64,000 nt of DNA from Xanthostigma xanthostigma. Its lineage: Eukaryota; Arthropoda; Insecta; Raphidioptera; Raphidiidae. Of this stretch, positions 11,270 through 21,249 are shown piece by piece. The notes under the pieces were generated by a model. That model was not told where the DNA came from. It was given only the letters and a program-made list of their open reading frames with translations, and did not search any database. The translations under genes and the position numbers were made by a program. Numbering within the stretch: position 1 is the first letter of the stretch; every line of letters starts with the position of its first letter. The stretch spans positions 12,098,501-12,162,500 of the forward strand of contig OY754470.1 of the NCBI GenBank assembly GCA_963575645.1. The letters run 5' to 3'.

Positions 11270-11800
11270 CCGGATATCCGTATCCGCGGATAGCCGAGGG
11301 AGAAGAAAGATCCGTATCCGTATCCGTTAGTTTTTGGCGGATCATTTACGAATCTTTTACCTTATTAATTTTCAATTCAAAGATGAAATTTTATATACTA
11401 TATAGGTGATTAGGTAATAATGAAAAACTGTTAAATTCCATTCAGATTATTTTTTATTTCTTAAAATCGTATTTGGCACCGCTTTATATTGCAAAAATTT
11501 ATCGTAGTGAGTACCATACCAATAGTACATAACTTAAAGGTACTAAAAAACTATCTTTATAATGAGATATTGCACATCGATCTTTGGAAAGAGACAATCT
11601 GTTATGAGAGTTAACTCTAAAAGAGGTCAATAACTTCTTCCCATAACAGATAGTCTCTTTCCAAAGGTCGATGTGCAATATTTACCGCCGCGTACTCTAA
11701 GAAAGTTAAGATCCGTATCCGTATCCGCGGATCTTGAAACCAAAAATCCGTATTCAGACCCGTATCCGCGGATATACATTTTTAACGATCCGGCACATCA
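11270..11800. mobile_element. hAT-like element with CCGTATCC repeats
   Basis: Ends are TAGTGATATGCCGGAT and, inverted, TGATGTGCCGGAT. Subterminal arrays of ATCCGTATCCG and CCGCGGAT occur on both sides. The centre contains an inverted repeat, 11567-11606 with 11642-11682 (GGAAAGAGAC core). I could not find a matching 8-bp target duplication, so the hAT label rests on terminal similarity only. Confidence 0.55.
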
Positions 11801-12459
11801 AAAGAGTTATAAATCTACCAGTTGTGTGTAAATCTATGAGAGATGATGATGATCCTTGGTGTTATTATACAATGCTACCGTATGACAGGTCCATCTTAAC
11901 CCTCTTCATCCGCAATCACTAATAGATATATAGATTAAAACCGCAAATAAGTAATAGCGATTTTTAAGTTGTAATTTCTTAAGGGCATTGAATTGGTACC
12001 AATCTTTTCGATAATTTCATTTCGTTACATCGCTGTCGAGCGTCTATATTTACAATTTTTATTTTCTTCGCCCTTAAATGCAACCCTGGGGTAACAAATT
12101 GCATAGGTAAATTGTTCGTTACTGCCCCGTTATACCTACAGTAGTATATTGTACAGTACGTGTTGTCACCGACAAAAGACCTGACCACTGCGCACCACTC
12201 GCCTGGTGACGTAAACATAAAAGAGAAGTTTGACGCATGTATAACTACGTGTACGCCCTCTGTGGATTAGGGCTGGACAAAGATAATTGCGAATCAAAAA
12301 TTCATCATTACCATTGACTAAATTGGTGTGCAAAAGTTGCTCAAATTAGGAATATTTTTTATACTTCTCTTCGCACAGTAGGGTAAAATCGATTCATGAA
12401 ATGAAAGTGTTACGCAACGCAGCAAAGAAAATAGGTCTATTTTTTTAAATTATAATTTA
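11801..12459. other. Unassigned sequence
   Basis: GC-moderate stretch with chance open frames; nothing recognised. Confidence 0.4.
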
Positions 12460-12600
12460 GAAAATAAATCGTTTCCTTGAGTTCTAGAAGCTTGAAAATA
12501 ACGAGAAGTTTTAGGGCTGGTCTTAGCAGTCAACCGTTTCTCATGGGTTTTTTTCTATCTTACGTAAGATTATAATATCTCCCCACTTTCTTTGTCAGCA
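12460..12600 (+). repeat. Family E fragment
   Basis: CCTTGAGTTCTAGAAGCTTG, GTCAACCGTTTCTCATGGG and the following TCTCCCCACT resemble 2455-2600. Confidence 0.45.
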
Positions 12601-12919
12601 AAAGTAATAAAATACAATGTACAGAAAAATATACAAGAAGTATTTATCTAAGCGTTCTAGAAATTTATATCCGAACTCAATAATTTTATGTCTGGTGATC
12701 GAACACTTTATGTTAACACTATACCGTCTTAACTGTGTCTGTTTGTCGCGCGGCTGGTTTTATATGCGTGGGTCACCCATTCTAGTTTTTTCTCGAACGT
12801 TTGAAACCCTTCTACCTACTTTTACTAATACCAGTGGCGACAGTCGTGCGTAACAATACATATGAGGAATTTAATATAATAGTATACCAATGATGTAGAT
12901 CGATAGAAGAGTTTAGCGA
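12601..12919. other. Unassigned sequence
   Basis: A 78-codon open frame covers part of it, but its composition and lack of recognisable motifs suggest chance. Confidence 0.35.
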
Positions 12920-13349
12920 TCAACGACTGAGGAGCTCCGAAAATGCACGATTGCACCAACACACCCCGCGCCGTTTTTTAAAGAACTCCCCCCTGAGCTC
13001 TGCCCTTTTTTGCCTTGCAAAAACGTCATCTCGCACCAACACCCTGTTGCGAAAAGCTTCCCCCGCAAGAATATCTGCGGCTGCGAAATGTTCGTGCATA
13101 ATATGCACGAACATTTCGTCTTCTGCAGTATTCTGCATTTCTTGGTGTCTATGGAGGATAATTAGTTTTTGTATCGGAAACTATTCTCTTTTTAATTAGA
13201 ATCGCCTGTTTCAAAATCTCGAGAGATGTATCATCATCATCCTCAGTGTCGAAACTTGTATTAACTGTTTCATCTTCAACTTGCAGAACAGTTCCAAAAT
13301 ACCATTTTTCATCCCAAAGTACGACGACGTCCATCATTACGGCAAACAC
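12920..13349 (-). CDS. Uncertain coding remnant, two frames
   Basis: I do not recognise this product. On the minus strand a 66-codon frame (13349-13149; starts MFAVMMDVVVLWDEKW, Asp-rich centre DTEDDDDTS, then KKRIVSDT) is followed in another frame by 72 codons (13138-12920; contains DEMFVHIMHEHF, LAGEAFRNRVLVRDD, FFKKRRG). The GC content is well above the surroundings. Upstream on the same strand there is a good donor (G|GTAAGTG near 13549-13556) and an AG before CGTGTTTGCCG near 13354, so it could be an exon or transposon ORF with a frameshift. It has no paralogue in the window. The call is weak. Confidence 0.3.
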
Positions 13350-13936
13350 GCTATTCGAATTTGCAAAATAGAAAACGCAATATTAGAAATAAAAAAACAG
13401 CGATAATTATTATTAATCAAAATGCACTACAAGAACTCATTCTTAGCCTCATTATTCCAATGGAAGAGTAAGTTCATCAACATGGCACACTATATTTTGA
13501 ATTTATAAAGTAGAAAACGCAATATTATGTAAAAGAAAACACTTACCGGTAATTATTCAGGAGGGCGTATCTCACAACAACTCACAATAAGTACTCACTA
13601 TAATAAAACGAATGGCCGTAAGTCAAGTTACGCCGGTACGTCGTTTTTCAAGTTAACACTGAACTAAGATGTGCCCGTGCAACGATTTCTATAAAGTAGG
13701 TTTCTAGGTGCAGAAGAGCTACGCCACTTCGTCATATCATAGATTTGATATACGCGAATTTCGTGATAGGCTTAACTCAAAACCGCCAATTTCTGAGTTA
13801 CGCCCGTTCGTATTGTTAGCGACGATATATTTGTTGCTCCACACTCTTTCATCCGTATAGACTAGTCTGTTCATTAGTTAGTTATCTTACCAACATTAAA
13901 GCTGTATAATGTACTTTTTATACTCCCGGGCAAAGA
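13350..13936. other. Possible upstream region of the 12.9-13.3 kb frame
   Basis: Contains two inverted motifs related to CGTAAGTCAAGTTACGCC and TGAGTTACGCCCG (about 13617-13636, 13795-13810) and a minus-strand donor-like GGTAAGTG near 13550. Otherwise unassigned. Confidence 0.25.
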
Positions 13937-14271
13937 GAAAATAGTTGGCAAAACCAAAAGTGCACATCCCGCAAGTTTTCCACTGTATGATAAAAAAATA
14001 ACAATTAAAAAATATTTTTAATAAATTTAAAAAGATTTAAAAATTTAAAGAAATAAATAATTAAAAATTGAAAAAATATTTTTTTTAAGTTTGCAAAAAT
14101 AAAAAAAATTAAGAACTATACATAATATAATATATAATTAATATCAAGTGGAATAAAATAAAACAAAATAAAAAGAAAAAAAAAGAAAAAATCAATGATC
14201 TCGTAAGGAATCGAACCCAGGACCTTGCCCTTGGGGATCCAACGGCATAACCATTACGCCACGGCGCCCTA
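13937..14271 (-). mobile_element. tRNA-derived SINE
   Basis: Minus-strand head GGGCGCCGTGGCGTAATGG has a good A box (14243-14261) and an exact B box GGTTCGATTCC (14207-14217). The acceptor GGGCGCC has no 3' partner, so this is a SINE head and not a tRNA gene. An A/T-rich body follows and a conserved 3' end GTGGAAAACTTGCGGG ... GCCAACTATTTT. The same tail and body recur at 29696-29945, showing that it is dispersed. Confidence 0.75.
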
Positions 14272-14776
14272 CTACGTGTAGTGGTGTTATCACGGTATAG
14301 AAGTGTAGCACTTGTTTTATGGATTACACTATATTTACACAGCAATTATTATATTGTTTTTTTAAACTATTAGCTGTCAAAAATAATAAAATAAAACTGT
14401 TTATAAAAATTAAACTACTGAACACATTTTAGTGAATTTAAATAGGGTTCTGGTCTGATAGTAAACAAAGTGAATAAAATATAACCCAAGGCAATCCGAC
14501 CAAAATTGCGATCTGTAGAGTCGTGACGTACGTACGTACATACGTACGTACGTACGTATATACGTACAGACCAACCGACAACTGCTGTTTGTGATTTTCA
14601 ATTACAATTTTAATAGTATTTATGAACTCGAATTGATTTGAAAATGGTTCTATTTTATAGATTAGAATCTCCTCTTTTCAAAAAGCTTCAATTTGAATGG
14701 ATTTCGTGTGAAATTAACTTAGATATAACTTCTTATATGAACGAAAGTCAGCTCTGACGCACAAAGCGATAATAAA
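14272..14776. repeat. Unassigned sequence with (ACGT)n array
   Basis: 14525-14570 is an (ACGT)n microsatellite with a few variants (TACGTACA, TATATACGTAC). No gene in the rest. Confidence 0.6.
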
Positions 14777-14805
14777 GCACATACCGCTAGTTTAGCGGTA
14801 TGTGC
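14777..14805. repeat. Perfect 13-bp hairpin
   Basis: GCACATACCGCTA, loop GTT, TAGCGGTATGTGC. The core CGCTAGTTTAGCGG also occurs near 29955 next to a truncated SINE. Confidence 0.7.
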
Positions 14806-15515
14806 AATAATTACTATATAAACGCTGTTTACAAAAATGACGTTCCGTATTTGATGAAATATCTAGATATTTTTAAGACATCAGATGCATTTTCAGGAAA
14901 CGTTTGGTCATTTTATACGAATTTCGTGAAATGGCTAATCATACCTAACATCTGTGACATTATTAAGTGTTATTTTGCTGCAACCCTATAACGTTCTTTA
15001 ATGTCGGTGTTTGATTCTATATATACGACGACACAACACACTCCACTCTCTTCGCTCCGTTCGGTCGGTGATACGGTGCTTGTCCCAGCTCCCCGACAAC
15101 CGGCGGGCAAAATAATATGACATGGAAAAAATGAAATATGAAATCTGGTTGCGGTTGGTTTGAGAGAGCAGCAACGCCAGTACAATATCTATAACTAATA
15201 TGAACAAAACTTCGTACGTGTTTCCACCTAAAAATCATTTTTGTTTTTACCTAACCAATGTTAGCGTTTAGTCATTACAAAATATAACTTACGACATTTC
15301 CGAAACCTCTACCAGGGGAAAAATTGGGTTGATGCCGAGCTAGAGTAGAATCAAAAGTTGACGTTGCTTCAGGTAAAGAATGTCTACGGTGCAACCAGAT
15401 GTAAGTTTCAGGAGCTTAGGCAAATTCCTGAACACCAATATTTTTATTATAAGCTTTTATTTAACTGCTACAAATTTTGCATGTCGATTTTGACAATACA
15501 CTTTTTATTTGTACT
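14806..15515. other. Unassigned; GC-rich block with minus-strand TATA
   Basis: 15015-15115 is GC-rich and on the minus strand has TATATATAG (about 15018-15026) downstream of an AGCGAAGAGAGTGGAG block. It could be a retroelement U3/promoter, but I found no second copy. The rest shows nothing. Confidence 0.3.
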
Positions 15516-15872
15516 AAAAATTCAAGATAGCGGCTTCAATATGGCAGACGAATTTTGTCGTTTATGTTTCGATTCAATTTAAAGTCGATATCCAAGAGTT
15601 TCTGGAGCTGCGAATTTCGAATTTTTGATGAAAGTTTGAAAACTCGAGATGGCGCCTTGGCTGACAAGTTATGTTCCCATCCAACTCAAAGTCGATATGT
15701 AAGGGTTAATGTTTTCGTTGCTGTGGATTTCAAATTTTTATCAATATCTAGAAATTCAAGATGGCGGCTTCAATATGGCGAACGAATTTTGTCACTTATG
15801 TGTTGATTTAACTCAAAGTCGATGTCGAAGAGCTTACGGGGTTGACATGATTTATAATTTCTAAAATAGTAA
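15516..15872 (+). repeat. Tandem array, three ~111-123 bp units
   Basis: Units start at 15516, 15639 and 15750 and share AATTCAAGATGGCGGCTTC, AATATGGC-ACGAATTTTG and CTCAAAGTCGATAT. The middle unit is the most diverged. ATG-led open frames inside it (including one that begins MADEFCRLCF) are repeat shadows. Confidence 0.75.
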
Positions 15873-15987
15873 AATTTTTGAAAGACTAAAAAACTTTTTA
15901 CAGATATAATTACCTTTTATTGAAACGCACTGAAAAGGAAAAAAATTATTTTTAATTATTTATGGCCATATACTGTAAACTCCACTA

Positions 15988-16066
15988 GAGCGCTGTTAAT
16001 ATTTTGTCACTTTCTACCAAATTTAACATAACATAAATTAAAGTGAGACAGAAATTTAACAGCGCT
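15988..16066. repeat. Small foldback repeat
   Basis: AGCGCTGTTAA at 15988-15998 is repeated inverted at 16056-16066, with further pairing between TTTTGTCACTTT and AAAGTGAGACAG inside. Confidence 0.55.
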
Positions 16067-16118
16067 GTACAAAGTACAAACCTAGCAGAGGTTACAGAAT
16101 TAGACCCATAAGGTTCAT

Positions 16119-16195
16119 AGGTTCATAACTATAAAAGCGTGCGTTGAAAATTCTGATAGTTCAGTAACGATCCACGCTTTTATAAATATGAACCT
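16119..16195. repeat. Small foldback repeat
   Basis: AGGTTCATAACTATAAAAGCG (16119-16139) pairs with CGCTTTTATAAATATGAACCT (16175-16195). Confidence 0.65.
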
Positions 16196-16260
16196 AAATT
16201 ACTACAAATTATTTTCTTTCCTTTTTACTTTATTTCAATGAAAACTTATTATATTTATTA

Positions 16261-16830
16261 GGGTTCCGTACCTCAAAAGAAAAAATGAACTCTTATAGAA
16301 GAATCACTTGTCTGTCTGTCTGTCAAGACTCTTGGGAATCAAAACATATATGGTACTTCCCGTTGACCTATAGAATCATAAAATATGACAAGAAGCAATG
16401 TCTTTATAGCACAAGTAAAGGGAAACATTCTAAAAACTGTAAATTTGTATAAGTTACATAAAAAAATAATGTTTTTAACCGCAACTACATGCTACGCACG
16501 TACACAGAGTAACATGTTCTATTCAAGTACAAAACAAGCGTCCGCTACCGGTGCGTTTATACAGCACAATATGAGAACTCTCGCATATAACACGGTACGA
16601 CATTTAGCCTAGCAGATATAGCTACGATGTACAATACAGTTCAGTAGTCTATCTGAACTCATTGCATTTACACGCTTAGTTGGCAAACTGTCCTTTGTGG
16701 ACAACAATTTTCCAACGGCTAAGCGGGAAAAATCTTTGAGACTCGATTCCCGTGATTCACGAACTATTTACATACCTACAAGTTTATACGGAACCCTCGG
16801 TGCGCGAATCCGAATCGCACTTGGCCGGTT
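16261..16830 (+). repeat. Lepidopteran dispersed repeat, GGTTCCGTACCTC type
   Basis: Begins GGGTTCCGTACCTCAAAAGA, has the CTGTCTGTCTGTCAAG stretch and GTACTTCCCGTTGACCT, and ends CGGAACCCTCGGTGCGCG ... GCACTTGGCCGGTTTTT. I recognise both ends from many lepidopteran genomic sequences. A minus-strand copy is at 60031-60548. The middle (about 16495-16640) has no counterpart in that copy and may be a replacement. Family A copy 6 begins exactly at its terminal T run. Confidence 0.8.
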
Positions 16831-17490
16831 TTTACCATTCCAACTCACAAGTGGGGAATGGTACTAGTTTAGGTCACAAATCACTTTTCAAAAATTTTAC
16901 AATATCTTTCCGTTTTAAGGTCCCCCGAATCCAGAAAACACATTTTTGGAAAATCTCTGTGTATCTGTTAGTCTGTTTGTCTGTGAACACGATACAGATC
17001 AAACGGATGAGCGGATTGAAACCAAATTTTGGTAGGATGTTTGGTATGCAAATATGAAGAGCCTTATTGTTTTTGGGGAAAATCGGCGCATGCGCAGAAG
17101 AGATATATGCTAAAATGGTATTTTTTATATAATAATGGTATACTTTTCATAACGACTTATTATTCTATTTATTTTGTCAAGAAAGTTTTGTTAAAAAGAT
17201 TTTTTTCTAAACTTTATAGTTTCGGAAATATTTTGAAAATAAAAAAAATCATCCGCTCTTTTGTTCTGTCAGAAATAAACTAGTTAGCATGTTTTGATTA
17301 ATTTTTACATGACGTGGAACATACTATGTAGGTAGGTAACCATGGCAACGAATAGTTAATATCATTTTGAATACTAGCCATTACCCGCGTCACCTCACGC
17401 GATATCAGAAATTTAATTTCTTTATTATAATCAAATGTCAATATTTTTGAAGTTGGAATGGTCCCGTCGCCCAATTGGCTGGAATTTTTT
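16830..17490 (+). repeat. Family A interspersed repeat, copy 6 (reference)
   Basis: The most complete copy: 5' TTTACCATTCCAACTCACAAG with GGGGAATGGTACTAG, central GTCTGTGAACACGATACAG and GATGAGCGGATTGAAACC, GGCGCATGCGCAGAAG, CATGACGTGGAACATACTATG, ACCCGCGTCACCTCACGCG and 3' GTTGGAATGGTCCCGTCGCCC-AATTGGCTGGA plus T run. ACCATTCC at the 5' end has an inverted partner both 17 bases later and near the 3' end. Short open frames in it differ between copies, so it is non-coding. Confidence 0.9.
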
Positions 17491-18132
17491 ATTTTACATC
17501 AAATGGTAGTTGCTGAAACACGAAAGCATCTTATACTAGCGCAGTAAATGATTTGCATTCAATGTTCACGTTCCTTCCAAGTTTCACAAATGTATTCCAG
17601 CTTTCAGAGAGCGATTTTAACGTGAAACTCATCACAATACTTCACAAGCCCACAGCATGCGCTCCCTGGTCTGTAACTGACAACTTATTATTGGGCTTCA
17701 ACGCCTCTAGCACTATATAATATGTATATGGAGAACAACTAGATTTTATTTTATTTTTTTTTTGTCGAAGTGTGTTGTGACGGCGTATGCCACAGCCACA
17801 CACCACACACAAAGTCAAACAACTCGTGTGTGACTTCTACATCACTGTGGTCTTTTTGTTATTTTAATTTTTCTGTCATTATACTGCCAGCGTATTTAGG
17901 TTAAAGCATCGTTTTATTAATTACGAGCTTTTATCCATTTCAAAATTGGAGGCGTAGATAGAAATCTAAATCCTAACAAAAACATAAATGTGAAAAAGAG
18001 GCCAAGCTCGGTACCTAGAAAAAACAGTTTCGCCCAAAAAAGAATTGAGATCTTTATTAGTGTCAAGCTTTCACTTGGCAAGTTTTCATGTTTTGTAAGC
18101 TTTCACTTGGCAAGTTTTCATGTTTTATTATA
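17491..18132. other. Unassigned sequence
   Basis: A short direct repeat AGCTTTCACTTGGCAAGTTTTCATGTTTT occurs twice (from about 18065 and 18098). A GC-richer segment lies at 17770-17850. No gene recognised. Confidence 0.45.
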
Positions 18133-18240
18133 AACTAGCGACCCGCTCCGGCTTCGCTCGAATTTATAGATTTCCACCGTTTTTTTGTCGACTTTCGTTG
18201 CTAATTGGTTCACGAAAAGCGCTATTATTTTAACGCAATA
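18133..18240 (+). repeat. Retroposon-type fragment, ACTAGCGACCCG...GGCTTCGC
   Basis: AACTAGCGACCCGCTCCGGC followed by TTCGCTCGAATTTATAG is a start often seen in arthropod RTE-type or related retroposon fragments. Similar GCGGCTTCGC sequences are at 26080-26100 and, inverted, at 26308-26330. Confidence 0.5.
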
Positions 18241-18669
18241 ATATATAGCTTATGTTGATCCTGAAAGTCCATTCTAAATATTGGTGAAAAAAATTGAAAT
18301 CGTAGGTATGAGTAGTTTTTTTTAGGATATCAATATTTTTTGTAAAGTTATATTCTGCATAATATATAGGCACATATATATTGTTATATAGTGTGGTACC
18401 GATTTTTTTACACTGTCTCAACAAAACCTATGAGGCAGAAAAGGCCAGTTTTTCTCTTGTTTTGTTTTGCCTTGCTTAGATAATTTTAAAAAATGTTTAA
18501 TATTAAAGAAATTAAAATTTATTTTTAATATGCGAATTTTTCTTACAATATAGTGCGTATTACTAAATTTAATAACTTACAAATGTAGCCACTGTTCGCT
18601 ACATTGTTATTTGTTAAGAAACACCCATTGTTACATCGCTATATTAGAAAAATTAATTTCTCAAACAAT

Positions 18670-18741
18670 GTCACCATCGGGATACGAACCCCGAAACTTT
18701 CCACTATGGCGGCGGACTGAGTTACATTACTCCACAGTGAC
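18670..18741 (-). tRNA. tRNA-like sequence (pseudogene or SINE head)
   Basis: The minus strand folds as a 72-nt cloverleaf: acceptor GUCACUG pairs with UGGUGAC at the 3' end (two G-U), a 3-bp D stem GAG/CUC, anticodon stem UCCGC/GUGGA with loop CGCCAUA, and T stem UCGGG/CCCGA around GUUCGUAU. Against a working tRNA: position 33 is G instead of U, the T loop has an extra base, and the D stem is short. The nominal anticodon would be CCA. A SINE head or tRNA pseudogene is more likely than a functional gene. Confidence 0.5.
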
Positions 18742-19632
18742 ACAGCAAGATCAATTCATCATTCTAATATATATAGCAATTTGTAACTGTTTATTTCACA
18801 TCATGCGAGAGCTAATTTTTATCTTAGGTAACGCTAGATATAAACCTTCTGTGAAAAAACAAAATTACAAGTATTATAACTTCATTCTTATATTCACGTC
18901 CTGGGTGATGCCCAGAATTTTATACTTTAGATTTATATTTTATTTATTATAAATGATTTCCCAAATACAAAAAAATGTGCTCTGTTCTATAACTCACAAT
19001 GAAAATCAATATCATCATGTTAGCCCTCAGCTAGATTACCTCTTACGTAGGCTCTATTACAACAACCGTGTAAGTCAAATAGTTCTAGTCTAGTAGTCGA
19101 AAGTACCGCAAAATGTTCCGGGTAAATATACGCATACAGCTGTCGAGCTTGGCTGACACACTACCGTGTGTCTAGATGCGTTCATTTTTTATTTCATTTA
19201 CAGAAGAAAAACAACATGACTTTTTCTTTTTTTCAAATTTTTCAATTGAAAGCTATTTTCCTGCTTTGATTTGTTATGTGATTTTTTAATTCTATTTTGC
19301 ATCGATTTCCAAACTTGTAGTATAATTACTATGTAGCGTCGTCAATACTAATATTAATTAATACCGTAACAGGGTTTCTGTCTGTTATTTGGAGGGGTGG
19401 CTATATTGTATGGGAAAACGTTCTTTCCTAATATATTTATTTGTTTAACTGTTTCTAAAACTATAGCATTACAAAAGAATAGCTGAATTTATTTTGATAA
19501 AGCTTAATACACTGTCAATGATACCAAGGCAGGTATATGGCTTCTTATTTGTAGAAAAAAGATATTTTTAATAAGATTTAACAAGTTATTATGGTATTCC
19601 ACTAGATTTCTTATATTTCATCTTTATTACAG
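18742..19632. other. Presumed intron sequence, otherwise unassigned
   Basis: AT-rich, ending in ATTTCATCTTTATTACAG, the acceptor of the exon at 19633. No upstream exon of that gene could be identified in the window. Confidence 0.4.
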
Positions 19633-19814
19633 GCGCAGCAAAAAGAACAGAAAGGTTTAACAAATTTACATTAGCTGACTTCGCGACTGATTTCACGGAA
19701 GTATTACATACGTTTAAGCAAATGTCCAAGAATGCAAAAAAGAAGAGAACGTTGATTAATCAAAGACAAGAAGAAATTTCGTATTTGTTGTCAGATGATG
19801 AGGAACATAATTAA
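19633..19814 (+). CDS. 3'-terminal coding exon of an unrecognised gene
   Basis: The exon follows TTTATTACAG, a normal splice acceptor with a T-rich tract. It enters with two bases of a split codon (frame codons from 19635) and stays open for 59 codons to TAA at 19812-19814. The other two frames stop within 14 codons. The peptide is hydrophilic: KRTERFNKFTLADFATDF, EVLHTFKQMSKNAKKKR, and an acidic C-terminus EISYLLSDDEEHN. Basic then acidic clusters suggest a nuclear or nucleolar protein, but that is inference, and I cannot name the family. AATAAA signals occur 96 and 117 bases after the stop. Earlier exons must lie upstream, perhaps outside the window, across repeat-filled introns. Confidence 0.6.
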
Positions 19815-19909
19815 ATATAAGTTTTTCAAGCAACGATATGTTAAATACGCAATACACTTTAATCATTATATTTTTACTGTAATTGTCTCACTTTGTATTT
19901 AATTAAAAA

Positions 19910-19936
19910 AATAAAATCAAACGTCAGCTGAATAAA
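19910..19936 (+). terminator. Polyadenylation signals for the 19.6-kb exon
   Basis: AATAAA at 19910-19915 and 19931-19936, followed by a GT-rich element (CTGTGTGTATTC, about 19961-19972). Distance and order suit a 3' UTR of about 120-150 bases. Confidence 0.5.
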
Positions 19937-20000
19937 ACTTTTGTATATTTTATTATTTATCTGTGTGTATTCATCTATGATTATCATATTGTGATCATTT

Positions 20001-20147
20001 CATGACAACATAAGAAAATTTCAAAATTCCTAAAAATATACTCATTTCCATGAAAAATTTATTTGAATTATATCATATAATTCAAATAAATTTTTCATGG
20101 AAATGAGTATATTTTTAGGAATTATGAAATTTTTTTATGTTGTCATG
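20001..20147. repeat. Long near-perfect hairpin, ~70-bp arms
   Basis: CATGACAACATAAGAAAATT ... TTGAATTAT (20001-20072) pairs with ATAATTCAA ... ATTTTTTTATGTTGTCATG (20078-20147) with only a few mismatches and a 5-nt loop. Its right arm is the first unit of the tandem array that follows, so the left arm looks like an inverted duplicate of one unit. Confidence 0.85.
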
Positions 20148-20480
20148 GTATGCTCACAATATGAAGCAAATATGAGTCAACGATATTCATCACAGAAATA
20201 TGCAAATTTGAAGTAATTTTCAATCTTTCTAACACCGTCATAGAATGTACATAATATGAAGCAAATATGAGTCAACGATATTCATCATAGGAATAAGTAT
20301 ATTTTGTAGGCATGTGGAATCTTTCAAATATTATCATGATCTAATGTTAATATGAAGACAACTTTTAGTTGAAGATTATTAGTATCCATTTGATTCAATA
20401 TTTCTACAATATATACTCAACGAATTCTGTCATGATTTTCATTCACCATGAGCTCACACAGGCACTGATAATAGGTCCAT
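20092..20480 (+). repeat. Degenerate ~97-bp tandem repeat
   Basis: Units begin near 20092, 20189 and 20288, with a weaker fourth. Units 1 and 2 share CAATATGAAGCAAATATGAG and TCAACGATATTCATCA; units 1 and 3 share GGAAT-AGTATATTTTTAGG. It starts within 300 bp of the terminal exon. Confidence 0.7.
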
Positions 20481-21249
20481 GGTGAGTTCATTTCATGTAT
20501 CAAAAATGATCTAAATTTGCAGTAAATTTGCTGTAAACCTGTCTATCTGGGTATAGAGTACTTTTTTGTCGGTCACATTTTGATGAAAATACGTTTTCTG
20601 TAAAAAAAAAAACAGATAAACGGGTGACTAATTGCTATACCAGTAAATTTTCTAATTCAGTCTTAATTAAAATACCTTCCTTGAATTTCTGATTAACTTT
20701 CAAAATTCATATTTATAAACATTTAGGAATATTGGCATCATTGATTTTATACGACTTTTGACATTTATAAAATAATGCCTGTTATTTATAATTATTAATT
20801 CATTTTTAAAGTGGTTTGTATGACATTTGTGTAAACAATAAAGTTAATACATACATAACTGACAATGCATAATAGAAGCCCGGTGATAACATTGTTGTAT
20901 TGTGTTTGCCATTCTATGACAGGGAGTGGAGGAATACATTATTGTGTAAGTATATAAATAATCTATTTACCTATCTAAAATGTATACACAGACAGGATTA
21001 TTAGAAAATAAAGTTAGTTGTAGAGGATTCAATTTATCAACTGTGAGTTGGCTTGACGAAGGTTATCGGATGAGATATTCAACTGACATTCAGAAAGTTC
21101 GATTCGACGTGCAAAAGGGAGAATGTGGCATAGAATTTGTTCTGTTGTTAGTTTTTGATTTGGTTTTTATTCAAGTTTGCTATCCTATTCTTTAATATTG
21201 ACGTTATTTTTAGAAAACTATTAGGTTATTGATCTAAAACACATACTAC
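20481..21249. other. Unassigned sequence
   Basis: A 71-codon open frame at 20980-21195 shows no recognisable domain. Nothing else is supported. Confidence 0.4.

Noticed and set aside
14195-14269. Functional tRNA gene on the minus strand
   Set aside because: A and B boxes are good but the 3' side cannot pair with the GGGCGCC acceptor, and the same body occurs at 29.7 kb: a SINE.
15358-15582. Frame containing MADEFCRLCFDS, resembling the start of a ZAD zinc-finger domain
   Set aside because: It lies in the ~120-bp tandem repeat; sister units encode different peptides at the same place, and it stops after 13 codons.
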